Shown here piece after piece: positions 1 through 16,215 of a DNA stretch of 64,000 bases. The position numbers and the translations under genes were made by a program. This DNA comes from Amoebidium appalachense. Taxonomy: Eukaryota > Ichthyosporea. The first letter of the stretch is position 1; every line of letters begins with the position of its first letter. Under the pieces are notes generated by a model. The model searched no databases. It was not told the origin of the DNA and was given only the letters and a program-made list of their open reading frames with translations. The stretch covers positions 7,564,001 through 7,628,000 of the forward strand of contig CAVNZM010000008.1 in assembly GCA_963693365.1 (NCBI GenBank), written 5' to 3'.

Positions 1-1386
1 AGGTGGGTGTGCGCATACAATTAATGCTTGACAATGTGTTCATGTGTGCGCTGCGGCGATGGCCTGAGAGATACACATAAACTTTAAGGTAATTTTAAAT
101 ACAAGTACCAACACAACCAAAAAGGATAACCTCTTCTCCTCTTCTCTCTGGTGAAACCAGTAAAGTCTTTGACATTTGAAGTGATACAAAGAGAGAGAAG
201 AGGATATACCAACTAAAAACGGTAATAATACAAGTACCACTGAAACAAATAAAAAAGTAATAATACAAGTATCAACACAACTACAGTAAGAAAGGTAACT
301 TAGTAATATGCCATGGGTAAAAATATGTGTACATACAAGTATGATTACGGCACCTGAGGCCCATAGGCTCACCACCGATGCATGAGAAAGCTGTATAACC
401 CCACCAGAGTATACCTACATAGAACAATGCACTGTGTGGCCGCACGGGAAACCGATTATGTTGCATTACTAAGGAGCGTTCGTCCCAAAAATATTACATA
501 CCAGCTTCACAGGAGTTATTACCGTCACTAGGCTAATAATAAAGATCGAACAGTCAAATTAAAGGTAGAGTCTATAGAACCTTAGGTCCCTCGGCTGTAT
601 GATTTATGATCAATTTTAGCTATGATCATACTGGCTGATCTCATATTTAATCCTTGAATTCGGTGCTTGCATGAATCAAAGGTGGAAAGAAGGTATATTT
701 TGTGCACATTTTGTGTTGTTTTTATGGTTGAAACGGTTTAAACGTGAGCAGAGGAGGTTTGTGGTGTTATATGTGCGTGTAGTGTGCATAAGGGTAGTCA
801 CGCGGAGTATGGGCGTAAGTCGCGCAGGAGCAAAATCTTGCTGTGGCCGGGTGTAGAGATAAAATTGCAGGTGGGTCAGGAAGGAGTAGAGGGGTGTGAT
901 GTTTGAATAGTGCGTATGTGGGCGCTGTTAGTGTTGCAGGCGTTGGATGTGGTAAAAAGAAGGAAGTGAGAGTGTGTGCATGCGTTGTATGGGCCACGGT
1001 GTGTGGCGTGCAAAAACACCGAGTGATCAAACATGTGGTGGAGGAAACCCTTAAGCAACGCCGGGAAAAGGTTAAGCTCACTATGCAGGATTATAGAGAA
1101 ACTTAAAGCCTTATGATAAACACTGCGGGCCAAGGCTAGTAACGGGAGCCCATGTTCACGTAAAGGACGGGCTGCAGATACAGTGGTAAGGTTAATTAAA
1201 GCCGATTGTGAGGAGGGTGCAGTCCAATCACCTAAATATTAAATGGTTTCATGATACTGACACCAATTAGGACACTTAAGCCCTTACTACCCGATACGAT
1301 ACCATTTTAGTATACATACTGAAACCTACCGCAGAGATGGAAACACGCAAGTACTTAAAATTTGTTCTTTGCTCAAGCAGAACTCC
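1..1386. other. intergenic, no gene seen
   Basis: AT-rich to mixed sequence without simple repeats. The reading frames here are short, overlap on both strands and show no domain, signal peptide or splice context that I can support. Nothing recognisable is present. Confidence 0.5.
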
Positions 1387-1714
1387 CCCCCCCCCCCTCC
1401 CCCCTCCCCCCTTCCCAAAAGCGCGCGGAGAGACGCCCCCCCTCCCCCCCCCCCCCCCCCCCCAAAAAAAAAAAAAAATCGCGAACGAGGAGGGGGGGGG
1501 GGGGGGTGGGGGGGGGGGGGGGTCTATGGTAACGCGGTGTAGATATTGCCGTAATGGTCACACAAGCGTTCGTGTGCCAAATTTACACACACATGGCAGC
1601 ACATAAGTCGAAAACCTTGCTCCTAACAGGCCTGCACCTTCTAAAATTGCCGCCCAATTGAATCCTTACTGGATAGGTCCCCCCCCCCCCCCTCCCCCCC
1701 CCCCCCCCCCCCCC
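1387..1714. repeat. poly(C)/poly(G) tracts
   Basis: Long C runs (about 1387-1410, 1439-1463 and 1679-1714), an A run, and G runs at about 1492-1522. The C and G runs face each other and could pair as a hairpin. Reading frames through here are proline or glycine homopolymers and are not genes. Confidence 0.9.
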
Positions 1715-2040
1715 TTCATCTCACCCCGGGGTCTTGGCCACCGACACCATTTTCTAATACACCGTCGACCATGCCAACCGCAGTAGATAGGGATGATAGA
1801 GCTAACATGTTAAGATTTGCTACATCTTTTGTGTCGTGATAATGGCGTCTTTTTTGGCATTTCAACAGAAGTATATAATAGAAAACGGAAGTGTTGGGAC
1901 CCAAGGAAGATAATAAATGCACAGATTCTAGGTTAGTGAAAATGGGGGAGACGGAACAAGGGGGAGGTGGATAACATGCTGGAGACAGGTCCCGGAGGGG
2001 GAGGGGAAAGGGAGGGGTGAGGGGGTGAGGGCGGAGGAGG

Positions 2041-2469
<429 letters not shown>

Positions 2470-2560
2470 TCAAGGCTTTAATTGAAAACTTGATGAAAAC
2501 TTTGTCGGCTGAATATATCTGTGTGCACTTTTTTGTTTGTTGTGCACATGTTTCAGTAGT

Positions 2561-2680
2561 TGTGTGTGTATATATATGTGTGCGCGTGCGTATGTGTGCG
2601 TGCCTGCCTGTGTGTGCGTGTGTGTGTGCGTGTGTGTGTGCGTGTGTGTGTGCGTGTGCGTGTGCGTGGCGTGCGTGCGT

Positions 2681-2774
<94 letters not shown>

Positions 2775-3215
2775 ATGTGTGTGTGTGTGTGTGTTTATGT
2801 TTGTGTGTGTGTCAGTGGGTGCGTGCAGGTGCATATCTGAGCGTGTATGCGCGTGTGCATGTCACGACGCCATGTGAACACTGCATGTGCCCAAGCATGT
2901 GTATTATTTGCTTTTCCGATTAGAGAGAGTGCCCTTGCATTTAGGAGAAGGGTGTGTTGCTGTGGATCCGTGCGGCTTTGTCTGTGGTCACGATACCGGC
3001 CGGTTTCGCATGGCCTGATGTGTGTGTGAGTGTGTGTGTGCGTGTGCACGTGCGTATGGTTGTGTGCGCACGCGTGTGCGTGTGTGTGTTTGTTTGTGTG
3101 TGCGTGTGAGTATGTTTGTGTGCGCGTACAGTATGCATGCTTATTCGTGCGTGTGCGTGTGCATCATTGAAGTTTGAGTGTGCACGCCTGTGAACATGTG
3201 TGCGTGTGTGCAGGA
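2561..3215. repeat. degenerate (TG)n with TGCG variants
   Basis: TG repeat with frequent CG substitutions (TGCGTG) from about 2561 to 2815, and a more decayed continuation at about 3008-3215. It looks like an old TG array with point changes. Confidence 0.85.
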
Positions 3216-4043
3216 CTGGGTACGTGTTCGTGCTGTTGTTGTGCGGGGTCTTATGAGACGCCGTATACACGTGCATGTACATGCTCATGAGCGGTGGCCA
3301 CGGGTTGGTGGCGTTTGTGCATGTGCGGATGAGTGCATGCACGCGTGCATGCGCACGGTCCAGCATATGCATGGAGTCACGGACCCGCCGCCGGTGTTCA
3401 TAGATCCTAGATATGCTTTTTATCCTTTAAAACCTTGTTTTATTGGTTCTGCTGAATGAGCCCTGCTGATTGGCTGTGATGTTCTTCCTGCCAGCACGTG
3501 ACCTGCCAGCACTGGTGGTATGTAGCCACGGTCACTTCGTTTCAAGTTACTTTGGTTAGGCCTACGCACTGCTTGGTACTGGAAAGTCGCGTGCATCCTA
3601 TAATAACAGTATTTACGTTTTTCACATAGGCACACGGAGAAATATAAATCATCAAATTTATAGCAAAATGTGCTGAATAAAGATATTGGTGTGCTGCAAG
3701 GATGGTTGGTGAACTTGGATCTTAGCCGTCATCTCCGATCAAACGGGAGGACGATTTTGATTGGTCATACTTTGAACCAAACACTATCCCTTCACAAGAT
3801 GTCGATAATTCCAGTCGTCTCTAAAGCATGCAATAACTGACCAATATTCAACACCACTAATAAAATTTATTGCTCTTGTGTTGGTGTTCAACTCCTATTA
3901 TATAGCAGATTACACTTTTATCATTTGTTTGCTGGCAATGCGGACCACCAGCGAACTCTCAGTGTTGGTCCAGTTGGATCTTGTGGCACCATGATAGTGG
4001 AAAGCTGCATTCCTGCCTCACTAACAAGATACCTGTACCGAAG
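3216..4043. other. intergenic, upstream of the secreted-protein gene
   Basis: Unique sequence with two extended CCAAT-type motifs (TGATTGG near 3467 and 3756). No gene is supported. The last part is the likely upstream region of the gene at 4171. Confidence 0.5.
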
Positions 4044-4051
4044 CTATATAA
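4044..4051 (+). promoter_or_regulatory. TATA box of the secreted CX3C protein gene
   Basis: A TATATAAA match lies about 120 bp upstream of the ATG at 4171, in the right orientation. Transcription would be expected to start near 4075. Confidence 0.65.
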
Positions 4052-4170
4052 ACTCGAACTTGACCCATTGATCATCATTCCAGCTTGATGTTTTCCCCAG
4101 GACAAGCGAAACTTGAGGCTTGACTCACTGTGACTTAGCCTGCAAAAGCAAGCAAACAAAAACGCAGAAA

Positions 4171-4641
4171 ATGGCATCATTTCTTGCAACTACCCTCCTC
4201 CTTATCTCCAGCGTCCTTTCTTCCCACGTCACCGCCTTGCCAGTTGGAGCCCGGCGCCACGTCTTCCGACCCATGCTCTCCCCGTCTTCACAACTCGCAA
4301 CCACACAGCAAATCCTTTCTGACACAAGAACACGTGAACTGTCGCGCTGCGCAACGCGCTGCGCCCTACAAACACCAGTGTACGTGCCAAACAATAACAC
4401 AACAGCGCGCGAGAGTGATCCGGGATACACGTGTATTTACAACTGTGCTCTAAAGGTTCCCGGTGTGAACGCCGCAAACCTTTATCCCAGGCCACTCCAA
4501 AACCTTCTAGCTGTGGAAAGGTGTGGAATCACGTGCGCGGCCAAGAGCGCAGCCAACGGAACCGTGTCGACAGAGGCGGCCACGTGCTTTGATGATTGCG
4601 CAAAAGATATTGGTGCGGTTAAGCCAAAACCGGCCAACTAA
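4171..4641 (+). CDS. small secreted CX3C-repeat protein
   Basis: I recognise no named family. The 156-residue product starts at the ATG in an AAAATGG context; the frame opens upstream, but this Met is followed directly by a typical signal peptide (residues about 1-24, hydrophobic LATTLLLISSVLSS core, cleavage probably near ALP). The mature part is hydrophilic and has four C-x3-C pairs (C-ATR-C, C-IYN-C, C-GIT-C, C-FDD-C) arranged as two helical hairpin-like halves, each closed by two CX3C pairs. N-x-T sites (NNTT, NGT) fit passage through the secretory pathway. A TATA box lies 120 bp upstream and AATAAA 30 bp after the TAA stop, so this looks like a complete intronless gene. A role as a structural or effector-like extracellular protein is inference only. 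Confidence 0.75.
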   Translation: MASFLATTLLLISSVLSSHVTALPVGARRHVFRPMLSPSSQLATTQQILSDTRTRELSRCATRCALQTPVYVPNNNTTARESDPGYTCIYNCALKVPGVNAANLYPRPLQNLLAVERCGITCAAKSAANGTVSTEAATCFDDCAKDIGAVKPKPAN

Positions 4642-4670
4642 AGGATGCTAAAAAAAATGCTGAAGAGAAT

Positions 4671-4676
4671 AATAAA
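4671..4676 (+). promoter_or_regulatory. polyadenylation signal AATAAA
   Basis: AATAAA 29 bp downstream of the stop codon of the gene at 4171-4641, in the correct orientation. Confidence 0.55.
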
Positions 4677-4742
4677 TGTACTGAGTAGCATGAACTTGTT
4701 GTCCATGCAAATTTGAATCAGAAGTGATCCGTTTGTCGATAA

Positions 4743-5635
<893 letters not shown>

Positions 5636-5827
5636 CACACCATGACCAGACACATCCCTGAACACACGCACTGTACTGTAACAGTGCAATAACACATTTG
5701 GTTGCAACATCCAAGACATCTCTGGTTGATGCTGCGATGATACAAACTTAGGAAAGCACACGATAATGCACAAACGTGCCAACACCTTTTCTTTGCTAGT
5801 TCAAGTGTTTTTCCTGTCATTACCAGG

Positions 5828-5929
5828 TGCGTGTGTGTGTGTGTGTGTGTGTGTGTATGCGTGTGTGTGTGCGCGCACGCGTGCGTGCGTGCGTGCGTGC
5901 GTGAGTGCGTGAGTGCGTGCGTGCGTGTG

Positions 5930-5961
<32 letters not shown>

Positions 5962-5965
5962 TGTG

Positions 5966-6020
<55 letters not shown>

Positions 6021-6192
6021 CGCGCAGGCGTGTGTGTGTGCGCGCGCGCGTGTGTGTGTCGGTTTGTGTGCATGTGTGTCGGGGTGTGTGTGAAGGGGAG
6101 GGGGGAGGGGGGGAGGGGTGCGAGGCGGGTAGGGGGTGTAGGATGGGGCTGGGGGGTGTGGGTTTAGGGGTGGGGGGGTGTGGGGGGGGGTT
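5828..6192. repeat. (TG)n/(TGCG)n/(CG)n and G-rich block
   Basis: A TG array with a clean TGCG tetranucleotide section at about 5878-5965, alternating CG stretches (possible Z-DNA) at about 6012-6050, and a G-rich tail. Confidence 0.9.
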
Positions 6193-6438
6193 ACGAAGTT
6201 TTTAACTTGGGCTGCAACTGGGTACATTGTTTAATAAAAGAACTTGTGAACAAAAGAACTTGATCCCACTACATAGCGGAAATTCGATTTGCGCTCGAAG
6301 AAACAAAACAAAAAGAAAAAAGCAAAAAAAACAAAACAGTATAGCTCCTAGAATGATGAAGAATCAGGATTTGTGTGTTTTCGTTGCTGCTTGAAGTGTT
6401 TTTCATGCCAATGGCCGGTATTGTATTTGGTTTGGCCA

Positions 6439-6790
<352 letters not shown>

Positions 6791-7198
6791 GTGTGTATAT
6801 GTGCGTATGGTTGAACCGGTACTCGTTTGTTTAGTTTGAACTCATCGAATCCCGTTTCTTCTGGTGCCTATAACGGACCCCCCTCTCCCCCTCCCCTCCC
6901 TCCCCCCCCTCCCTCCCTCCCTTCTGCATCGGGACTAAGACAAGCAGAAAAACCGACCTTTAAATAGTGGCTGGTCTCTTAGCCTTTATAATTTGGAAAA
7001 AACGTTTAAGAATATTTAAGGGTAAAAGATTAAATTAAATTGCCCATTTTACCCCCCCCCCCCCCCCCCCTCCCCCCTTCCCCCCAAAAAAAATAGCACT
7101 CAACCTATACTCAGTACTGATTGGACCAGAAAAAGGTCTAAGGGGGAGCGAGACACACAGAAGAAAAGCGCATAAAAAGAGGCTCGAGGGATTTAGAA

Positions 7199-7327
7199 CC
7201 ACCATTGCCGGGGGGTCCTTTGGATCACGCCACCACTGGAGGGTCATATAAATGCACACCACCACTGGGGGGGTCCTATAGATTTAAACAACAGCCGGGG
7301 GGTTCTAATAAACTCACACCATTGCCG
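7199..7327. repeat. imperfect ~30-bp tandem repeat (about four copies)
   Basis: Units of the form accacca-(c/t)tg-(c/g)-cggggggtcct-(a/t)-ta are repeated about four times, each with a central G run followed by an AT-rich part. A poly(C) run at about 7052-7085 lies upstream. Confidence 0.6.
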
Positions 7328-7595
7328 TCCTTGAGCTTTTCAAGGTAGCGAGGGACGGTGTCGAGACGGCGGAGGACCGGCGCTGCGACAGAAAGCGAGG
7401 GAGCTTATCAGTGCGCATCAGCACAAATATGTGGTGTTGCGCCTCGTCAAACAGATGTGCAAACGGTACAGGCACTATCGCCGTTATGCGCTCCGTCCAC
7501 CGACGCCCCCCGCGGACCTTTTCTCCCTGCCCGACAAAACAAAAACATCCGCCATGTGCCCGATGCTGTCCGAAGAAATATTCTGAGGGGCGGCG

Positions 7596-8185
7596 CTAGG
7601 GTCTTGGCTGCGGTGTGATTTTATCGCGGTTGGTTCCCGCGGATCTCAGGCACGTGGACATTCGCCAAAAATTGCTGCGAAAAGTCGAATTAGCCAGCCT
7701 TAGTTCCGTCTCGCTGACCAATTGTTCGTCCAGAGTCCGCGAAAATTCAATGATCCCTTGAATGACGCGCTTTCTCACCTCCGCCGGCACATTCACTTCG
7801 AACATGGCGTCTCGAGCAATGTATTGGCTGTGTATACGCATGGCCAATTCCATGGCCTTGTTGCTATTTTTGGAACTCCAGCCGTCCCGCGCCGCGGCGT
7901 TTGTTTTGTCTCGGAACGACTCGACGGCCTCCCAATTGAAAAGGCGAGATTTCCCGCACTCATTTCGTTGGCTAGAAACTGGCCTAAAACGAGACGTTCT
8001 TTGCTGTTGCATAGAATCCCACTAAGGTCACGATCATAGTTGGTTCCCTTGTTCGTCGTTTCCTCTTTCGCATTTTGCTCTTCCTTTTCCCGTTGTTTTT
8101 CGGATATGTATACCAGCGCGACCGGCCAAGCGATCACTAGGGCGACGCACAAACAAAACGTGACCATTATGAAAATGCTGCTCAT
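7596..8185 (-). pseudogene. membrane-anchored RGS-domain protein, one-base frameshift
   Basis: RGS domains bind and speed GTP hydrolysis by G-alpha subunits at the inner face of the plasma membrane. Reading from the ATG at 8185, residues 5-27 form one hydrophobic segment, followed by a charged linker. The RGS domain begins at about residue 63 (pattern L-x-x-F-L-A-N-E-M-S-A-G-N-L-x-F). After residue 82 the frame shifts at a four-base T run (minus strand, 7939-7942). The domain continues in the next frame with W-E-A-V-E-S-F-R, then A-M-x-I-x-x-x-Y-I and the E-V-N-V-P-x-E-V-R segment, which are core RGS features, and a final N-S-T-F-R-S-N-F. One missing T explains everything; with it the product would be about 196 residues. 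Either a consensus error or a recent mutation is possible. There is a TAG stop at 7596. Confidence 0.7.
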
Positions 8186-8280
8186 AATTCCCAGAGCGAA
8201 AAAAATAGATGGTGGAATTTAGGACGTTTACGGGTCCCTCTCATGGTACCGCGCAAAAGTCCGCATGGGTTTGGATGCGG

Positions 8281-8537
8281 TGCTGATGGTGGTGGTGGTG
8301 GTGGGGGGGGGGGGGAGGAGGGGAGGGGGGGAGGGTGGTGGGGAAGAAGGGGGAGAGGGGAGAGGGTGGAGGGAGGGAGGGGAGGGGGGAGTCGTGTGTA
8401 CGTGCATATGTGTGCTGTGCGTGTGTGCAGGTGTCCGTTTGCAAGTGTGCCGGGTGTAAGGTGTATCCGGTGTGCATGTAACAGTGTCTGCCCGTGTATC
8501 TGTGTGTGTGCGTGCGTACGTGCGTGCGTGCGTGCGT

Positions 8538-8612
<75 letters not shown>

Positions 8613-8993
8613 ACAGTGTGTGCCAGTGTGTGTGTGTGTGTGTGTGCAGGCATGCTCGTGGAGTGTGTGTATGCCAGTGTGTGTTTGAGCATGCGTGCGC
8701 GTGTGTGAGTGTGTGTATATGTGTGTGTATATGTGTGTGTATATGTGTGTGTATATGTGTGTGTATATGTGTGTGTATATGACGGTGTGTGTATATGTGT
8801 GTGTATATGTGTGTGTATATGTGTGTGTATATGTGTGTGTATATGTGTGTGTACGTGCACACCAGCACGTTCGTGTATGTGTGTGCTTGTGTGCGCCGTG
8901 CGAGTGTGAAGTGTGGCACGATGAGGTGTGTGTGGGTGCGAATGTGTGTGTGTGCATGCGTGTGTGTTGGCACGTGTGCACGTCTTTTTCTGT

Positions 8994-9039
<46 letters not shown>

Positions 9040-9055
9040 ATGGGTGCGTGTGCGT
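8281..9055. repeat. G-rich, (TG)n and (TGTGTGTATA)n block
   Basis: G-rich sequence (8281-8395), a clean TG tract at about 8540-8609, a higher-order decamer array TGTGTGTATA at about 8707-8853 interrupted once near 8780, and a TG tract at about 8997-9038. Confidence 0.9.
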
Positions 9056-9711
9056 GTGTATTTATGTGTGTGCATGTGTGGGGACATGTGTGCATGTGCA
9101 TATGCATAACTAACCGTTTTTTACACACCGTGGTTTAAAGCACAGACGATCTTGTCTGGTTTAGCACAACCGAGCATGCACATATACGTCCATGTCCACA
9201 AATCATAATGTCAACAGCACAACACCCAGTTGGAAGACATGCAAGTGTATTCCGCATGTATCGCATAGAAGACCTCAACCTTTTTTATACCTCACTGAAC
9301 GTGATAGGCGAGATGATCATTAACATCAATAAGTACTAAGTGCACATATTCAACGGTTTATGCATGTATGAAGCACGGTGAAACACAAACTCATATCTCA
9401 ATGGACGAGATATGCACATAATAGTATGCCATTCCGGGTTGCACCCTTACGAAGTATAAAACCCTAAGCACAAGTTTATCTCAATGGACGAGATAGGCGC
9501 AGGCATAGTTTATCAACAATTACATGCAATTACAGTAGTCATCTTTACCCTACACATGGATAAAGGATTAACGCCAATTTATATTATTAAAAAATATAAA
9601 AGCTGGATTAGGCAGGCACATATGCGCCACATTTGCACCGCATTTTACGGAAAAAGGAGGCATGATCTTAGGCAGACCGGTTACTAGGGCAGATGCACTA
9701 AAGTTCTCTTT

Positions 9712-9757
<46 letters not shown>

Positions 9758-9985
9758 TATATTTTTTGAACTTATTGTGGCAGCCAATAAACTTTGAGTC
9801 ATAAAACCATCTGCGATATAGAAATCGTCTATATATATATATACACAAGCAATTCCACAGCCCGATATCAACTTAGCGGCTACTCAGGGGTTTGCAAAAC
9901 ACATCCTTCCCAACCAATGTATGGCCGGACTATTACATTAAGGAAAACTATAAAACAGCGAAATTTCAATCTCAAACAATAGCTC
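9056..9985. other. intergenic with repeated hairpin and a 42-base G run
   Basis: No gene is supported. The motif ATCTC-AATGGAC-GAGAT, a perfect 5-bp-stem hairpin, occurs twice (about 9396-9412 and 9479-9495). A poly(G) run covers about 9714-9755. Confidence 0.55.
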
Positions 9986-10763
9986 TCACAGTAGATCACG
10001 ACACGATGCACAGTCGGTTTCTGGTGCAACCTCACAGGGGGGTTCCAAGATTTTGCCGACAGTTTTCAGGATGTTGTTAAGCTCGGCGGATACCCTCTGT
10101 GGGTTACACAACCAGAGCTCCTCCGCGTTTAAATTTCCAAATTTCGCACTTGTTCCCGAGATTCCGAAAATGCTCCCAATATTGTGTCCGATATAATACT
10201 CTGTCAGCGAGTATGCAACCATATCACCCAGAAAACTTGGAGATCTGCTTGCCTGTGCGGACCCCGGTAGTTTTCCAGCGCAATTTGGTTGTGCGTGGGG
10301 GGGGGGGGGGGGGGGGGTTGCGGGAATAGACGAAGTTTGCCGTGTATCTGGGGTTTCGGGTGGTGCGGGCCCCGGAATTTGAAGTCTTTGTGATTTTCCT
10401 ACGGGATTTTGGTCGGCGGGGGGATGACAATACAAACGGGGATCCGGCATCAAATGTACGTATGGCTGGGCTGTCGCTTTCTGCCCAAACCCGGCCACGG
10501 CATCGCCCTCGTGTCCCAAAAATCCTTCCTTTTCTTTTGCGAATTTGGGATCGTTAGCACCTCCACTTAAAGCTTGTGAATTTGAAGAAGCTGACTCAAG
10601 GGAACTCAATCTCGATTTTGATTGGTGAACCAGGGGGGGTTTGGCAGCCTTTATGGGCTCGGGGGCTGAATTTTTGCACGTTGTGGCCAGAGAGTTCCTG
10701 TTAGGCAGGCCCGGTATACGTTCCCCCGCAAAGCCGGAACTCTCGGTTTTTCTTGGGAAAACA
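9986..10763 (-). CDS. main exon of Ser/Pro-rich protein with conserved C-terminal helix (family copy 1)
   Basis: Function unknown. This is a 3' exon of about 259 codons with no good ATG, so a first exon is expected upstream (above 10763). Two acceptors are possible on the minus strand, TTGCAAG and TTCCAG; both enter the frame by completing a codon with its third base, as in the related genes at 38.4 and 62.5 kb. The protein is rich in Ser, Pro and Ala, with a proline run encoded by a G-run (about 10298-10317) that may be a length-error hot spot. Near the end an S-F-L-G-D-M-V segment is followed, at 10046-10105, by NPQRVSAELNNILKTVGKIL. This aligns with the extreme C-termini of the other two genes, although here 19 residues follow it. 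No catalytic or membrane domain is visible; a regulatory or adaptor protein is a guess. Confidence 0.5.
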
Positions 10764-11512
10764 CTGGAACTTGCAATCACGCAAAAAGTTATATCTCAAT
10801 ACCGCATTATATCTCATGACCAGTCCATGTCCGGATATGTTGCAAGGCATATGGAAAATGCAGGTTGTGTTATCCACTCAATATCAAATCTTAATACATA
10901 TATTATGATGTCTACTTGATACGTTATATTTCCACTTAAGTTTGTATGATGTAAGTGTAACACCAATTTTATTACATGTATATCTTGTTGGGTGGAAGTA
11001 CTCTTGGCCTTGGTGCCGACAACTCATCACAGCTCACCTACATGTCGTTAATAAACAGCACATCCCCCCCCCCCCTAATTTTGTTTGCTTTCTGGGCTTG
11101 TTGTATTTCTTATTGCATTCAATCTACAAATTTTCAGAGATATATAGTTCAAAAGTTGGTGAGGCTCGAAAGGAGCAGCCAAGGATAGGTATACACATAT
11201 CGGATAGATATACGGAAGTAAAAAAGAAGTAAATATCTCCGGACTAAAGTTGTCGGCGATCCGCCAGGTGCCAAAATACAGTAATCCTATAATGTAATTT
11301 CTAGCCCTGTTTTGAAATCACCTGGGTACTGTGCACCAACATCTGGGCAAGTATGGGGGGAACCATGATGAACTTCAACCATCATCTGCCGTGCCTCGGA
11401 ATGCGCGGAAACTAACTTTGATTGGCTAACCATCACTATGAGGCTCCAAACGCCAAACTTGAGCACGGACACGCCACGCATCAGGTGACACACAGTGACA
11501 CACACGTGCACA
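10764..11512. other. intergenic or intron, nothing recognised
   Basis: AT-rich unique sequence. It may contain the first exon and intron of the gene at 9986-10763, but I could not identify a convincing ATG plus donor. Confidence 0.4.
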
Positions 11513-12475
<963 letters not shown>

Positions 12476-12856
12476 AATCCGAATTTGCAGGCCCTGTATC
12501 ATGCTGATGAATGACGTACCCCATAATACTGTCACTGGCAAGCATGTGAATTGCTCCGCTGAAAAACTCAGTGAGCCGTAATGCAAGGCTGGGTTCACTG
12601 GGTTCCCGGAGCGGGCGCCAGACATGTCTGTAACTTGTTTGGAAGGTGTGTAAACCCCTTTACTAATAGATTGATCATGCATGTACACTTGCTAATGTGG
12701 CAGCTAAATTCGAATAATAATGTTTAACACCTTGAGGTTCACGAACATATGGACACACACATGTATGACCAGGAATCAGGACCCACGAATTTAGCACGTC
12801 ATGATTCACACACCGTGTGCCTTTTTTCTTGCCTCCCCCCATATGGCCATATGCCC

Positions 12857-12905
<49 letters not shown>

Positions 12906-13580
12906 ACGCACACAAAAAAAAAAAAAACACACCCCACCCAACCCCCTTCCCCTCGCACCCTCCCGCACCCCCACCCCACCCTCTCCTTCAGAGGAAGTTA
13001 ATTTTCCAAGTTCAATTAGCTCCAAGTGGATGGGGGGTGCAAAAGAAGGCAGCGGGGCTAGTGAAACCCCCCTTAAAATACACTTTTAAGGAAGTATTTG
13101 CACGTTTCTTACCCAATCAGAAATGAGTTACAAAATTTGGGCGTGTGTTTTATGTAGAGGGGATGAGTTACTAAACTTGAGCGTATATGTAGAGGGCACA
13201 CCCAGGCATGGTATTCTGGCAACCTTTATTTAGCCATCCGGCCAGGCCGGCGTTTCCCTAGAATTCCTCTAGATGGTACGTGCGCAATTCACACCACATG
13301 TTAAAAATGGAGTTAGCACCATATTTGGACAAAACCATTCGTATGTAATCTGCCGAGACAATATGACGCCTAGCGCTCAGCCTGAGACACCAAAATAAAA
13401 GTATCACTCTGTGAAAATGGCGACATATGTGGACCTTAGCAAATGTCTCCCGCCGGCCAATCAAACGTATGTCACGTGACTCATGTCACCAGTGGCGTAT
13501 TTTCGACGATCCAATTGGAGTGGGCCACATATTGGCAATGGGAGATTTTTGCTGTTTACTCGAGGCACAGAGTCTTGCGT
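12476..13580. other. intergenic with a C-run/(CA)n/A-run at 12858-12928
   Basis: No gene is supported. A C-run of about 30 bases runs into CA repeats and an A-run. Extended CCAAT motifs occur near 13112 and 13457, and a palindromic gtcacgtgac near 13470. Confidence 0.5.
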
Positions 13581-14640
<1,060 letters not shown>

Positions 14641-14780
14641 GTGCATTTGCACACGAAATTCAATGATAAGTATGTGTATTCGACCAAGAATGATTCCAGA
14701 AATTTCCCATAAAGCTCCAACGAAGTATTGCATGCATGCAGACCTCTGGGAGATCATTTGCACGTTTACTTGTTTGATAG

Positions 14781-15620
<840 letters not shown>

Positions 15621-16215
15621 ACTGCCAGTCGCACATATGTATACAGGTAAGGCTGGGTGTTTTATTCATAGTGTCACAAAACTCAAAATGGCTTACTTAG
15701 CGTCTGTATTTTCGCGAAAGTATGCGCCGGTGAAGGTACCACCGTCTACGGTCGGTCACCATTCCGTAACTTGAATCAGTACCATGACGTTCTAATGGCT
15801 AATCAGGACCAATTAAACAATCTGTGTTAACTGAGATTGATTTCAGAACCGGGCATATGATGATGCGCTTGCGCTTGTTTACTTTATGTATTAAATTTTA
15901 CTACACTATCATAGTATATAGCATCGGTTTATATTAGAAAATTATTAACATGAATTTGTTTGGGTGGTTAACCTTTGCTTCTTGTTTCACCAGTATCACG
16001 TCAAACTGACTGCCATCATATCAACTACAGTATCATTGGTTCCGATCGAAACCGATTCAAGGGGACTACCCATATAAGGCAACTGTCCAAAATCAAAAAG
16101 CGGAAAAATCGTAAGGTCCGGTTACGTTATCATCCCGTCAGGCAACATCTATAATATCACAAATGATTGTCGAAAGTTTATGTTATGTTTTAGCCCACCT
16201 GGCCCAATAATCATT
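15621..16215. other. 3' flank of the FN3/beta-trefoil gene
   Basis: Unique AT-rich sequence with no supported gene. The part near 16215 is the likely 3' untranslated region of the minus-strand gene. Confidence 0.45.
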
